Assembly (NCBI RefSeq): GCF_900099645.1
Contig: NZ_FMTL01000002.1
Coordinates: 684,334 to 748,333 of the forward strand
DNA from: Pseudomonas peli
GTDB taxonomy: Bacteria > Pseudomonadota > Gammaproteobacteria > Pseudomonadales > Pseudomonadaceae
Reading direction: 5' to 3'
DNA length: 64,000 nt
Below, in pieces: positions 31,215 through 38,346 of this stretch. Numbering within the stretch: position 1 is the stretch's first letter; each line of letters starts with the position of its first letter. Both the position numbers and the translations under genes were made by a program. The notes beneath the pieces were generated by a model. It was not told the DNA's origin, made no database searches, and saw only the letters and a program-made list of their open reading frames with translations.

Positions 31215-31331
31215 GACGGATGGCTTTACCTCGGTATTTGTTCGCGCACGCACAACGGCTATGCCCGCTGCGCAAAAACCAGCCAGCTGGCTACGTGCTA
31301 TCTGCAAGGACGGCCGATTTAGAGTCTTTTT

Positions 31332-31497
31332 ATGAGCCTGCCGATGTCTGCTGCCGATTCCTCTGCGCACCTGATGCACGGCACTGCCGCCTACCGGCGC
31401 GCGACCCGGGCGCTGTTCTGTGCCGGGTTGGTTGCCGATGTTCGCCGTGCTAGCGGCTTTGTTTGTCGCGGCTGGAGTCAGCGCGCACAAGCTATAA
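31332..31497 (+). pseudogene. Remnant of an MFS transporter gene
   Basis: From ATG 31332 the reading gives an N-terminus MSLPMSAADSSAHLMHGTAA then YRRATRALFCAGL, which looks like the start of YnfM-type MFS proteins. About 100 bases on, in another frame, GWLPMFAVLAALFVAAG ending at TAA 31497 resembles an MFS C-terminal transmembrane helix. Everything between seems deleted. The rest of the 31215-31597 interval shows no convincing gene. Confidence 0.35.
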
Positions 31498-31597
31498 GAG
31501 GGCAGGCGTTGTATGTGCGTTTCGCGTCGAATACGCGAGCAGTTGTAGAGCTGCGGGGCTAACCCGATGCAAATTCGCCGAGCTGCTTCGGCTCAGA

Positions 31598-31861
31598 TTA
31601 ATGCGCTCTGTAGCTCGCCAGCACCAGGTAAACCACCACCATCAGCGCGATCAGTCCCAGCCAGATCAGGGCATTTGTTCTGCTCAGGCCAACGATACCG
31701 GCCCCGCGTAGGCGAATTGGTGGGTTTTCTTCGAGGTAGGTATTTATCTGTTCTTGCGCTGCTTCCGGGCTGATGCCCTGGTTCAGGCTAAGCATACGAA
31801 TGGCCTGGTCGTGATCGCCGCGTTGTATGGCCTGCAGAACGGGCTCGGGTAGTTGGCTCAT
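31598..31861 (-). CDS. Small single-pass membrane protein
   Basis: 87 residues, no named family recognised with certainty. The N-terminal 50 residues are soluble and helical, SQLPEPVLQAIQRGDHDQAI then QGISPEAAQEQINTYLEE, resembling a short UBA/CUE-like or Sel-type helical unit. The C-terminal part is one transmembrane helix (TNALIWLGLIALMVVVYLVL) with a short tail. The ATG has GGAGGAAACGTCTA upstream, a strong ribosome site. Similar small proteins occur widely in Pseudomonas without known function. It stands alone, bordered by the MFS remnant and the repeat region. Confidence 0.7.
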   Translation of the reverse strand: MSQLPEPVLQAIQRGDHDQAIRMLSLNQGISPEAAQEQINTYLEENPPIRLRGAGIVGLSRTNALIWLGLIALMVVVYLVLASYRAH

Positions 31862-31989
31862 TAGACGTTTCCTCCAGTAGCGATAGTCGTTAGAGCCCGC
31901 CTACCGGTCAGGGTTCGGTACTTTTCCTATCAGGGCCGACGTCAGCCTGTAGGAGGGGCTTTAGCCGCGAGTTTTTTCTGCTGTTGACG

Positions 31990-32280
31990 GTTCTTGTTCG
32001 GGTTCTGCGGAAAGGTCATTAGCGGGGTGATTTTGGGTTTTGGTTTCGCCCCTTACGGGCGAGTCACTTTTTCCAGTCGCGGAAAAAGTAACCAAAAACG
32101 CTTGCCCCGACATCCGGCCCTGCCTGCGGCAGGGTTCGTGAACAGAATCATTGCTCCAGGGGCCCGCCGCGAAGGGCCATCCCTGGCCCATCGCGGCTCT
32201 CGCGACATCCATGTCGCTCAACCCCTTCCGCAATGATTCTGTTCACCCTCCTGAAGGGGCGTTTGGCGTCGTCTGCACGT
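31990..32280 (-). repeat. Long interspersed repeat, left arm of an inverted pair
   Basis: GC-rich non-coding block with GGTTTCGCCCCTTACGGGCG (from 32042), an inverted CTTTTTCC/GGAAAAAG pair (32067-32088), GACATCCGG, GGGCCATCCCTGGCCC and GGGGCGTTTGGC. In reversed order these correspond to parts of 32440-32680. Open frames here are artefacts. Confidence 0.7.
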
Positions 32281-32321
32281 TTTGCGTGGGGTAACTAAAA
32301 GCAACGGCCGCGTTGCCACTT

Positions 32322-32394
32322 GTAGGGTGGAAAACCGCGAAGCGTTTTCCACCACTACGATTTGATGGGTATCGCATTGCTCAACCCATCCTAC
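32322..32394. repeat. GTAGGGTGGA-type double hairpin repeat
   Basis: GGTGGAAAAC (32326-32335) pairs with GTTTTCCACC (32344-32353), then GATGGGT (32364-32370) with ACCCATC (32384-32390); the whole is bracketed by GTAGG and CCTAC. Comparable hairpins are common between Pseudomonas genes. It sits between the arms of the inverted repeat pair. Confidence 0.6.
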
Positions 32395-32439
32395 GAACTA
32401 GAAACAGACGCTGCTGTGTTCGAACTTGATGAAATCTCA

Positions 32440-32680
32440 CAAGCGCGCGTCCGGGGCCCGTCAGGAGGCCGAGTGGAGGTGTTGTGTAGAGGGGCGTTTG
32501 GCATGGATGCCAAACGAGGAACGATGGGCCAGGGATGGCCCACCGTGACGACCCTCGGAACAGCGCCGGAGCGAGGGAAGTTGAGCGAAGCGAAACCCGG
32601 ATGTCGGGTGTGCTTTCTCTTTGGTTACTTTCTCTTTGCACAAGCAAAGAGAAAGTAACTCGCCGTAAGGGCGAAACCGG
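32440..32680 (+). repeat. Long interspersed repeat, right arm of an inverted pair
   Basis: Contains TTTGGCATGGATGCCAAA (palindromic), GATGGGCCAGGGATGGCCCA, GGATGTCGGG, an inverted ACTTTCTCTTTG/CAAAGAGAAAGT hairpin (about 32624-32657) and GTAAGGGCGAAACC (32665-32678). It is the reverse-orientation relative of 31990-32280 and ends about 80 bases before the AT-rich orphan gene. Confidence 0.7.
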
Positions 32681-32757
32681 TAGAAATAGGCGACGGAGAA
32701 AATAAGCCTGTTCCCTTTTCCTACTGACGACGGAGCTCCAGATATATGCCTAGTTCG

Positions 32758-33945
32758 CTAAATCGAAGGTTCGATTTTAATATTTAGCTTGCGAAGCTCC
32801 TCGATAAACATCCGAGGAGACCACCCTTTCAGCAGGCCGCTAAGGACATACTCGTCTACAAGATCGAAACCTATGTCAGCTGCAGGTGCCACGAGTGCGC
32901 CGATCGTTCCACCGACCGCTAGCCCGACTGGCCCTGTAATTGCACCTACTCCAGCACCAGCGAGAGCCATGACTGTCGTTTTAGTGAGTTTTCCAGCGTG
33001 GCTATCAAAGAAGCCCTTCTTGTTTGCTACTGCGTCAATATAGGCTTTTGAAATTTCGCTGAGTTCGTTGTTTTCGACGGTCTCGTCAAGCCAAGAGCGG
33101 AATTTTCTAGTGTTTTTATTGCTTCTTATTTTTACAGCCTGTCTAAGAGGGGCGCTTATGTTGGAATAGACTTTTCTCAGGTCGGGGAAGTTTTCAATTT
33201 CAATTATTTTTGAGAATGCTTCGGGGTGATTTATTTTTATTATCTTGTTTATGCATTCATTAAGTAAGATGTGACTGCCAATGCTGTCGGTTGAAGTTAG
33301 TTTCGCGTTTGTTATGTGCTTGTATTCGAGCAGTTCTTCGGCGCACTTGGATAGTTTTTCTTTTAAATGGCTTGGGAGTTGGTATATGTCGTGTATTTCT
33401 TTGTCTAATCCGAGCTTAGAAAGCTTGTTGGAGTCGAAAGCTGATAGGACATAGTCTTTGGATTTGTGTTCTATGTTGTCCTCTGCGTACTCGTACAGGT
33501 CTCTGACCTTTCTAATTAAAGTTTTCCGTTCTTTTTTATTTAACTTCTGTGCGAGCGCATTGAGTCCTAATGAAATTGACTCCTCGGGGTCGTTGTGAGC
33601 CTTTGATCTATGGCGCCCAGATGCCAGTGGATACACTCCAGGTATATTTCCCACGAAATGTAGAATCATTGGGGTCCAGTGAGTGAATCGCAGCGCTTCT
33701 TGATCTATTAGTTCTTCAATCCCTTTAGTCCCTATCTCTGTAGCTAGAACCGCGAGCGGGATATTTTCTCCGACCACTTTAAAATTAATGGTGTTAAAGA
33801 GAAGCATACTTTCAAAAGTTGATGCTTTTATAGCTTCGAAGCGTTGCGGGAAAAGCATGATGTCTTCGCGGGTAGGTTGATATTGCCCTTTTAACAAAAA
33901 CTTATGGCTGAACTCATTTGGTTTTGTGAGGTATGCCGTGCTCAT
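32758..33945 (-). CDS. AT-rich orphan protein with glycine-zipper-like C-terminal segment
   Basis: 395 residues from ATG 33945, with AGGGAAGAG upstream; a GTG at 34047 would add 34 residues. I do not recognise the family. Residues about 15-130 form a compact domain (EDIMLFPQRFEAIKASTFES, LLFNTINFKVVGENIPLAVL, ALRFTHWTPMILHFVG). A charged helical middle follows (LNKKERKTLIRKVRDLYEYA). Near residues 324-354 is MALAGAGVGAITGPVGLAVG then GTIGALVAP, a glycine-rich hydrophobic hairpin able to enter membranes, before WSPRMFIEELRKLNIK. Base and codon use are markedly AT-rich against the neighbours, and repeats flank it, so it was probably acquired. A membrane-acting effector is one possibility; it is inference. 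Confidence 0.8.
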   Translation of the reverse strand: MSTAYLTKPNEFSHKFLLKGQYQPTREDIMLFPQRFEAIKASTFESMLLFNTINFKVVGENIPLAVLATEIGTKGIEELIDQEALRFTHWTPMILHFVGNIPGVYPLASGRHRSKAHNDPEESISLGLNALAQKLNKKERKTLIRKVRDLYEYAEDNIEHKSKDYVLSAFDSNKLSKLGLDKEIHDIYQLPSHLKEKLSKCAEELLEYKHITNAKLTSTDSIGSHILLNECINKIIKINHPEAFSKIIEIENFPDLRKVYSNISAPLRQAVKIRSNKNTRKFRSWLDETVENNELSEISKAYIDAVANKKGFFDSHAGKLTKTTVMALAGAGVGAITGPVGLAVGGTIGALVAPAADIGFDLVDEYVLSGLLKGWSPRMFIEELRKLNIKIEPSI

Positions 33946-34090
33946 TGACTCTTCCCTTTTTCTCAAATACGGCTGCAATTCTTCTTGATTTTCAAGCCTG
34001 AACTGAATTCGTTCGTGCAAGCAATATGGCTTTCTACTAATGGACACTTAACCTAGGCAGAAGCGCTCTTTCTCCATTTGATTCCTGAGA

Positions 34091-34177
34091 TCAAGCGAGG
34101 TGCGCCAGGATTTGATCGCGGATCAATTCGACGTCGGTGCCGGTGGAGCCGTGCTGCTCGCGGTGGTTGTGTTGCAC
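34091..34177 (-). CDS. Short open frame or gene remnant downstream of the AraC gene
   Basis: A GTG at 34177 begins 28 codons (VQHNHREQHGSTGTDVELIR then DQILAHLA) ending TGA at 34091. It starts eight bases after the AraC stop, with AAGG placed as a ribosome site. Base composition matches the GC-rich host rather than the AT-rich gene beyond. It could be a tiny coupled protein or the surviving end of a gene cut by the insertion. Confidence 0.3.
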   Translation of the reverse strand: MQHNHREQHGSTGTDVELIRDQILAHLA

Positions 34178-34184
34178 CTCAGCC

Positions 34185-35183
34185 TTACCCCTCCTGCGCC
34201 CGATAAGCCCCCGGTGTCAGCCCCGTCCACTTCTTAAACGCCCGATGAAACGCCGACGGTTCGGAAAACCCCAGCTGCTCTGCAATATCCTGAATCGCTA
34301 ACTCATCGCGCCCCAGGTGGTAAATCGCCAAGTCGCGGCGCAGATGGTCTTTCAATTCCTGAAAACTCGAGCCTTCCTCACGCAAGTGCCGGCGCAGGGT
34401 TTGTGGGCTCATATGCAGTTGCTGGGCAACGGCATCCAGGTCTGGCCAGTTGCTGCAGTCACGGCCGAGCAGGCGGCGGATTTGGCTGATCAGGCTGTCG
34501 CCGCCATCCGGGCGGGCCAGCAAGTCGGCGGGGGAGTGTTGGAGGAACTGTTTGAGGGTGCGTTCGTCCTGCAGCAGCGGCATGGCCAGGTAGCGCGCAT
34601 GGAACAGCAGGCTGGTGCGCCCGGCCGTGAAGCGCCGGGTGCAGGGGAATAGCAGTTCATATTCGCCTGCGTGGGTGGGTTGGCTGTAGGTGAAGGTGGC
34701 TTCTTCTAGGCGGATGCGTTGGCCGATCAGCCAACTGCCCAATCGATGCCAGATCACCAGCAGGCTTTCCACCAGAAAGTGGTCGGGATCCCACAGGGTG
34801 GAGTCGTCCACGCTGAGGCGTGCCCAGTCGCCTTCGCGCTGAATGCTGATAGCCGGCGCTTCCGGGAACAGGCTGTAGAACAGCGCGCCACGACCCAGGG
34901 CTTTTTCCAGTGAATGGCAGTGGATGATGGCGTAACACATCATGGCGAAGGTGCCGCGTTTGCTGCGCAGGCGGCCAAAGCCCAGGTATTCGTCGTCGAG
35001 GCTTTCCCAGAGCAGTTGCATCAGGCGGGCGAATTGCTCGGGGGCGATGCGGGCCCGTGGCTCATCAAGCAGGGCGGGTTGGATGCCCAGTTGGCGCAGC
35101 AGCGGCGTGCAGTCGTGGCCCTGGCGCTCGGCGCCGCGCAAGGCGGCGCGGACAAAGTGGCTGGCGATGGTGCGTTCGCGCAT
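34185..35183 (-). CDS. AraC-family transcriptional regulator
   Basis: 332 residues from ATG 35183 (AAGGAG six bases upstream); the frame extends to 35258 without a start signal. The N-terminal about 200 residues match the arabinose-binding-like domain of the OruR/ArgR-type group (LRQLGIQPALLDEPRARIAP, LVIWHRLGSWLIGQ). The C-terminal domain has two helix-turn-helices: LDAVAQQLHMSPQTLRRHLR and LAIQDIAEQLGFSEPSAFHR, ending FKKWTGLTPGAYR. It diverges from the acyl-CoA dehydrogenase operon, which it probably activates through direct repeats at 35251-35282. Confidence 0.9.
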   Translation of the reverse strand: MRERTIASHFVRAALRGAERQGHDCTPLLRQLGIQPALLDEPRARIAPEQFARLMQLLWESLDDEYLGFGRLRSKRGTFAMMCYAIIHCHSLEKALGRGALFYSLFPEAPAISIQREGDWARLSVDDSTLWDPDHFLVESLLVIWHRLGSWLIGQRIRLEEATFTYSQPTHAGEYELLFPCTRRFTAGRTSLLFHARYLAMPLLQDERTLKQFLQHSPADLLARPDGGDSLISQIRRLLGRDCSNWPDLDAVAQQLHMSPQTLRRHLREEGSSFQELKDHLRRDLAIYHLGRDELAIQDIAEQLGFSEPSAFHRAFKKWTGLTPGAYRAQEG

Positions 35184-35250
35184 GACGGCTCCTTGAAAGT
35201 ACGCCGATGGTAGGCAGCTCACTGCGCCGCCGACAAGCCGGTCGAGCGAT

Positions 35251-35282
35251 TGGGTCAATCCAGGCTGAGCGCATGGGTCATT
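35251..35282. promoter_or_regulatory. Direct repeat, candidate AraC-type operator
   Basis: TGGGTCAAT (35251-35259) and TGGGTCATT (35274-35282) differ at one base and start 23 bases apart, about two helical turns, as usual for AraC-family half-sites. They lie between the divergent regulator and acyl-CoA dehydrogenase genes. Confidence 0.5.
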
Positions 35283-35343
35283 GAGGCGGCGGGGGCGTGG
35301 GGCCTAACCTGCTGCACGACTTCAGCTCAGGGAGCACACCCGC

Positions 35344-36483
35344 ATGCAGCGCCTTATTTTCGACACCGAACACAACATGTTCCGCGACGCTTTTGCCGCC
35401 TTTCTGAAAAAGGAAGTGGTCCCGTATCAGGATGAGTGGGAAGCCGCCGGCGTGGTCAGCCGCGAGGTATGGAAGAAGGCCGGCGACATGGGCTTTCTGC
35501 TGCCCTGGGCGGATGAGGAGTACGGCGGCGCCGGGCTCAAGGATTTTCGCTATGAGCAGATCATGTGCGAGGAACTGGCGAAGATTAACGAGCCGGGCTT
35601 TATGTTGCCGCTGCATTCCGCACTGTGCGGCCCCTATATCGCTGAGTACGGCAATGCCGAGCAGAAGGCGCGTTTTATGCCCGGCATCATCAGCGGCGAT
35701 CTGATTCTGGCGGTGGCGATGACTGAGCCGAGTGCTGGTTCCGACCTGGCCGGTATGCGCACCAGTGCGGTGGATCAGGGCGACCATTACGTACTCAACG
35801 GTTCCAAGGTGTTTATCTCCAACGGCCTGCTGGCCGATGTGGTGATCGTGGCTGCCAAGACCGACCCAAATAACAAACATGCCATGGGCCTGTTCCTGGT
35901 TGAACGCGGTATGGAAGGTTTCGAACGCGGCAAGAACCTGGAAAAACTCGGCATGAAGAGTCAGGACACGGCCGAGCTGTTCTTCAATAATGTCAAGGTG
36001 CCCAAGGCCAACCTGCTGGGCGATGCCAAGGGCGGCTTCTTCTACCTGATGAACATGCTCGCCCAGGAGCGCCTGACCAACGCCTGCGGTGCAGTGGCGG
36101 CGGCCGAGGCGGCGTTGCAGACCACCATCGATTACGTGAAGGAGCGCAAGGCCTTCGATCGACCGATTTCGCACTTCCAGAACACCCGTTTCAAGCTGGC
36201 CGAAATGCGCACGCAGATCGACGTGGCGCAGGTATTTGTCGACCGCTGCGTAACCGACCACAACGAGAAGAAACTCACCCCGGAAGTGGCCGCCGAGGCC
36301 AAGCTGTTCACCACCGAGCTGCTGTGCAAGGTGGTCGACGAAGGCGTGCAACTGCACGGCGGCTGGGGTTATATGTGGGAATACCCGATCTGCAAGATGT
36401 ACGCGAACGCGCGCATCCAGCGCATCTTCGCCGGTACCTCGGAGATCATGAAGGAGATCATCAGCCGCGGCATGAAGTTGTAG
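35344..36483 (+). CDS. Acyl-CoA dehydrogenase
   Basis: 379 residues, full-length for the family. Signatures: ILAVAMTEPSAGSDLAGMRT (FAD-binding), RLTNACGAVAAAEAALQTTI, RKAFDRPISHFQNTRFKLAE, VQLHGGWGYMWEYPICKMYA and RIFAGTSEIMKEIISR. The catalytic base of many members is the Glu of the segment before IKEI-type C-terminus or within helix G; YMWEYP carries a Glu in the position used by short/medium-chain enzymes. It introduces a double bond into an acyl-CoA, passing electrons to ETF. GGGAGC is nine bases upstream. First gene of a probable operon with the synthetase and CoA-transferase. Confidence 0.93.
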   Translation: MQRLIFDTEHNMFRDAFAAFLKKEVVPYQDEWEAAGVVSREVWKKAGDMGFLLPWADEEYGGAGLKDFRYEQIMCEELAKINEPGFMLPLHSALCGPYIAEYGNAEQKARFMPGIISGDLILAVAMTEPSAGSDLAGMRTSAVDQGDHYVLNGSKVFISNGLLADVVIVAAKTDPNNKHAMGLFLVERGMEGFERGKNLEKLGMKSQDTAELFFNNVKVPKANLLGDAKGGFFYLMNMLAQERLTNACGAVAAAEAALQTTIDYVKERKAFDRPISHFQNTRFKLAEMRTQIDVAQVFVDRCVTDHNEKKLTPEVAAEAKLFTTELLCKVVDEGVQLHGGWGYMWEYPICKMYANARIQRIFAGTSEIMKEIISRGMKL

Positions 36484-36618
36484 CGCACGAGCCACCACCT
36501 GCCGATCCCGGCGGTTTATCGGGGTCTTCGCCTTTAGGCCGTAGGATATTTTTTACCGAGGGAAGCTGTTCAAACGCTAACGTTCACGTCGGTACAACAA
36601 TAAGAACGAGGGATTGCG

Positions 36619-38256
36619 ATGACCGATCAACTGCCCCTGGAGCGCCTGGCGCTCTGGGTTGAAAAACGCCCGGATGCGGTCTGGCTCAGCCAGCCGGTAA
36701 ACGGCCAGTGGCATGACTTCACCTGGGCTCAGGTGGACGACCAGGCGCGGCGAATGGCCACGGCCTTGCATGCGCTGGGCTGTACGCCGGGGGATCGGGT
36801 GGCGTTGCTGGCGAAGAACTGCGCCGAGTGGATCATCGCCGATCTGGCGATCATGCTCGCCGGGCTGATCAGCGTGCCGTTGTATCCGTTGCAGTCGGCG
36901 GAAAGCATCGACTATGTGCTGCGCCATTCGCAGTGCAAGGCGATCTTCCTCGGCAAACTGGATGAGCCGGCCAAGCTCGCGCCGGGTATTCCGTCCGAGG
37001 TCATGCGTATCGCCATGCCGTACCCGACCATCGAGGCCAATCACGGCTGGCATGCCTTGCTGGTAGCGCACCAGCCGTTATGCGATGGTCATTCGCAGTT
37101 ACCGGATGAGTTGCTGAGCATTCTTTATACCTCCGGCACCACCGGCCAGCCCAAGGGTGTGATGCTCTCGGCCAAGGCCTTTGCCATTGCCGGCGGGCGC
37201 TCGGTGAAGGAACTGCAGATTACCGAGCAGGATCAGTATTTCTCCTACCTGCCGCTGTCGCATGCCGCCGAGCGTTTTCTGGTGGAGATGAATGCGCTTT
37301 ACAGCGGTGGACGGGTGGCCTTTGTCGAGTCACTGGAAACCTTTGCCAGCGACCTGCGCCATGTGCGGCCAACCGTGTTCTTCTCCGTGCCACGGCTATG
37401 GACGCGTTTTCAACAGGGCGTGCTGGAGAAACTGCCGCAGCCCAAGCTGGCGCGGTTGCTGGGTATTCCGCTGATTGGTGGCCTGGTGGCGCGCAAGATT
37501 CGCAAGGGCCTGGGCCTGGATCGTGCACGCATTCTGGTCAGCGGCGCGGCGGCGATTCCACGTGCCTTGCTCGACTGGTATCAGAGCATCGGCATCACCA
37601 TTTGCGAGGGCTACGGCATGACCGAGCACCTGGCCTATGGCTGTTTCAACCGGCCGGGGCAGGTACGTTTCGGCACCGTGGGCCGGCCGATGCCGGGTAA
37701 TGAATTGCGCATCGCCGAGAATGGCGAAATCCTCCTGCGCTGCCCGAGCCTGATGCTGGGCTATTACCAGGACCCGGAGAAAACCGCCGAAACCATTACC
37801 GATGGCTGGCTGCACACCGGCGACAAGGGCGAGGTCGACGCGGCCGGTTACCTGAAAATCACCGGGCGTGTGAAAGACATCTTCAAGACCAGCAAGGGCA
37901 AGTACATCGCCCCGGCGCCGATTGAGGGTGAGATTGCCAAGAACCTTTGGGTCGAGCAGGTCTGCCTGATGGGCAGCAACCTGGACCAGCCACTGGCGCT
38001 GATCGAGCTGTCGCCGGCGGCCCGCGAGCAATCGCGTGAGCAAGTCACCGCGGACTTGCAGCAGACCTTGCAGCAGCTCAATGCGCAGCTTCAAGCGCAT
38101 GAGCGGGTGAGTCACTTTGTGCTCGTACGTGAGGCCTGGACCGTGGACAACGGCTGCATGACCCCGACCATGAAAATTCGCCGCAATGAACTGGAAGCTC
38201 GCTTTGCCGATCAGCTCAGTGAGCTGGATGCCAAGCAGCCGCTGCATTGGCAGTGA
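36619..38256 (+). CDS. AMP-dependent acyl-CoA synthetase
   Basis: 545 residues of the ANL superfamily. P-loop-like motif ILYTSGTTGQPKGVMLS, adenine-binding EGYGMTEHLAYGCF, core YLKITGRVKDIFKTSKGKYI and C-terminal MTPTMKIRRNELE with the acylation Lys context. The FKTSKGKYIAPAPIE sequence is that of long-chain-type synthetases rather than acetate or benzoate ligases. It activates a carboxylic acid with ATP and CoA, feeding the dehydrogenase encoded upstream. GAGGG precedes the ATG. The 135-base gap after the dehydrogenase contains no clear terminator. Confidence 0.9.
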   Translation: MTDQLPLERLALWVEKRPDAVWLSQPVNGQWHDFTWAQVDDQARRMATALHALGCTPGDRVALLAKNCAEWIIADLAIMLAGLISVPLYPLQSAESIDYVLRHSQCKAIFLGKLDEPAKLAPGIPSEVMRIAMPYPTIEANHGWHALLVAHQPLCDGHSQLPDELLSILYTSGTTGQPKGVMLSAKAFAIAGGRSVKELQITEQDQYFSYLPLSHAAERFLVEMNALYSGGRVAFVESLETFASDLRHVRPTVFFSVPRLWTRFQQGVLEKLPQPKLARLLGIPLIGGLVARKIRKGLGLDRARILVSGAAAIPRALLDWYQSIGITICEGYGMTEHLAYGCFNRPGQVRFGTVGRPMPGNELRIAENGEILLRCPSLMLGYYQDPEKTAETITDGWLHTGDKGEVDAAGYLKITGRVKDIFKTSKGKYIAPAPIEGEIAKNLWVEQVCLMGSNLDQPLALIELSPAAREQSREQVTADLQQTLQQLNAQLQAHERVSHFVLVREAWTVDNGCMTPTMKIRRNELEARFADQLSELDAKQPLHWQ

Positions 38257-38263
38257 GCGCTTA

Positions 38264-38320
38264 GTAGCCCGGATACAATCCGGGAGCCTGTTGATATTCC
38301 CCGGATTGCATCCGGGCTAC
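38264..38320. repeat. GTAGCCCGGAT-type inverted repeat
   Basis: GTAGCCCGGATACAATCCGGG (38264-38284) and its near-exact reverse complement (38300-38320) differ at one base and are separated by 15 bases. Each arm is itself partly palindromic. This GTAGCCCGGATGCAATCCGGG-type sequence is a familiar interspersed intergenic repeat in Pseudomonas. It lies between the synthetase and CoA-transferase genes. Confidence 0.8.
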
Positions 38321-38346
38321 GGGATTGAGATCCCTGAGGAGCTGTC

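Noticed and set aside
32362..32658. Open frame of 98 codons in the repeat region
   Set aside because: It lies within an interspersed non-coding repeat; the reading is repeat sequence, a common mis-annotation.
35278..36498. Open frame (406 codons) opposite the acyl-CoA dehydrogenase
   Set aside because: Shadow frame: the dehydrogenase on the plus strand has all family signatures and a ribosome site.
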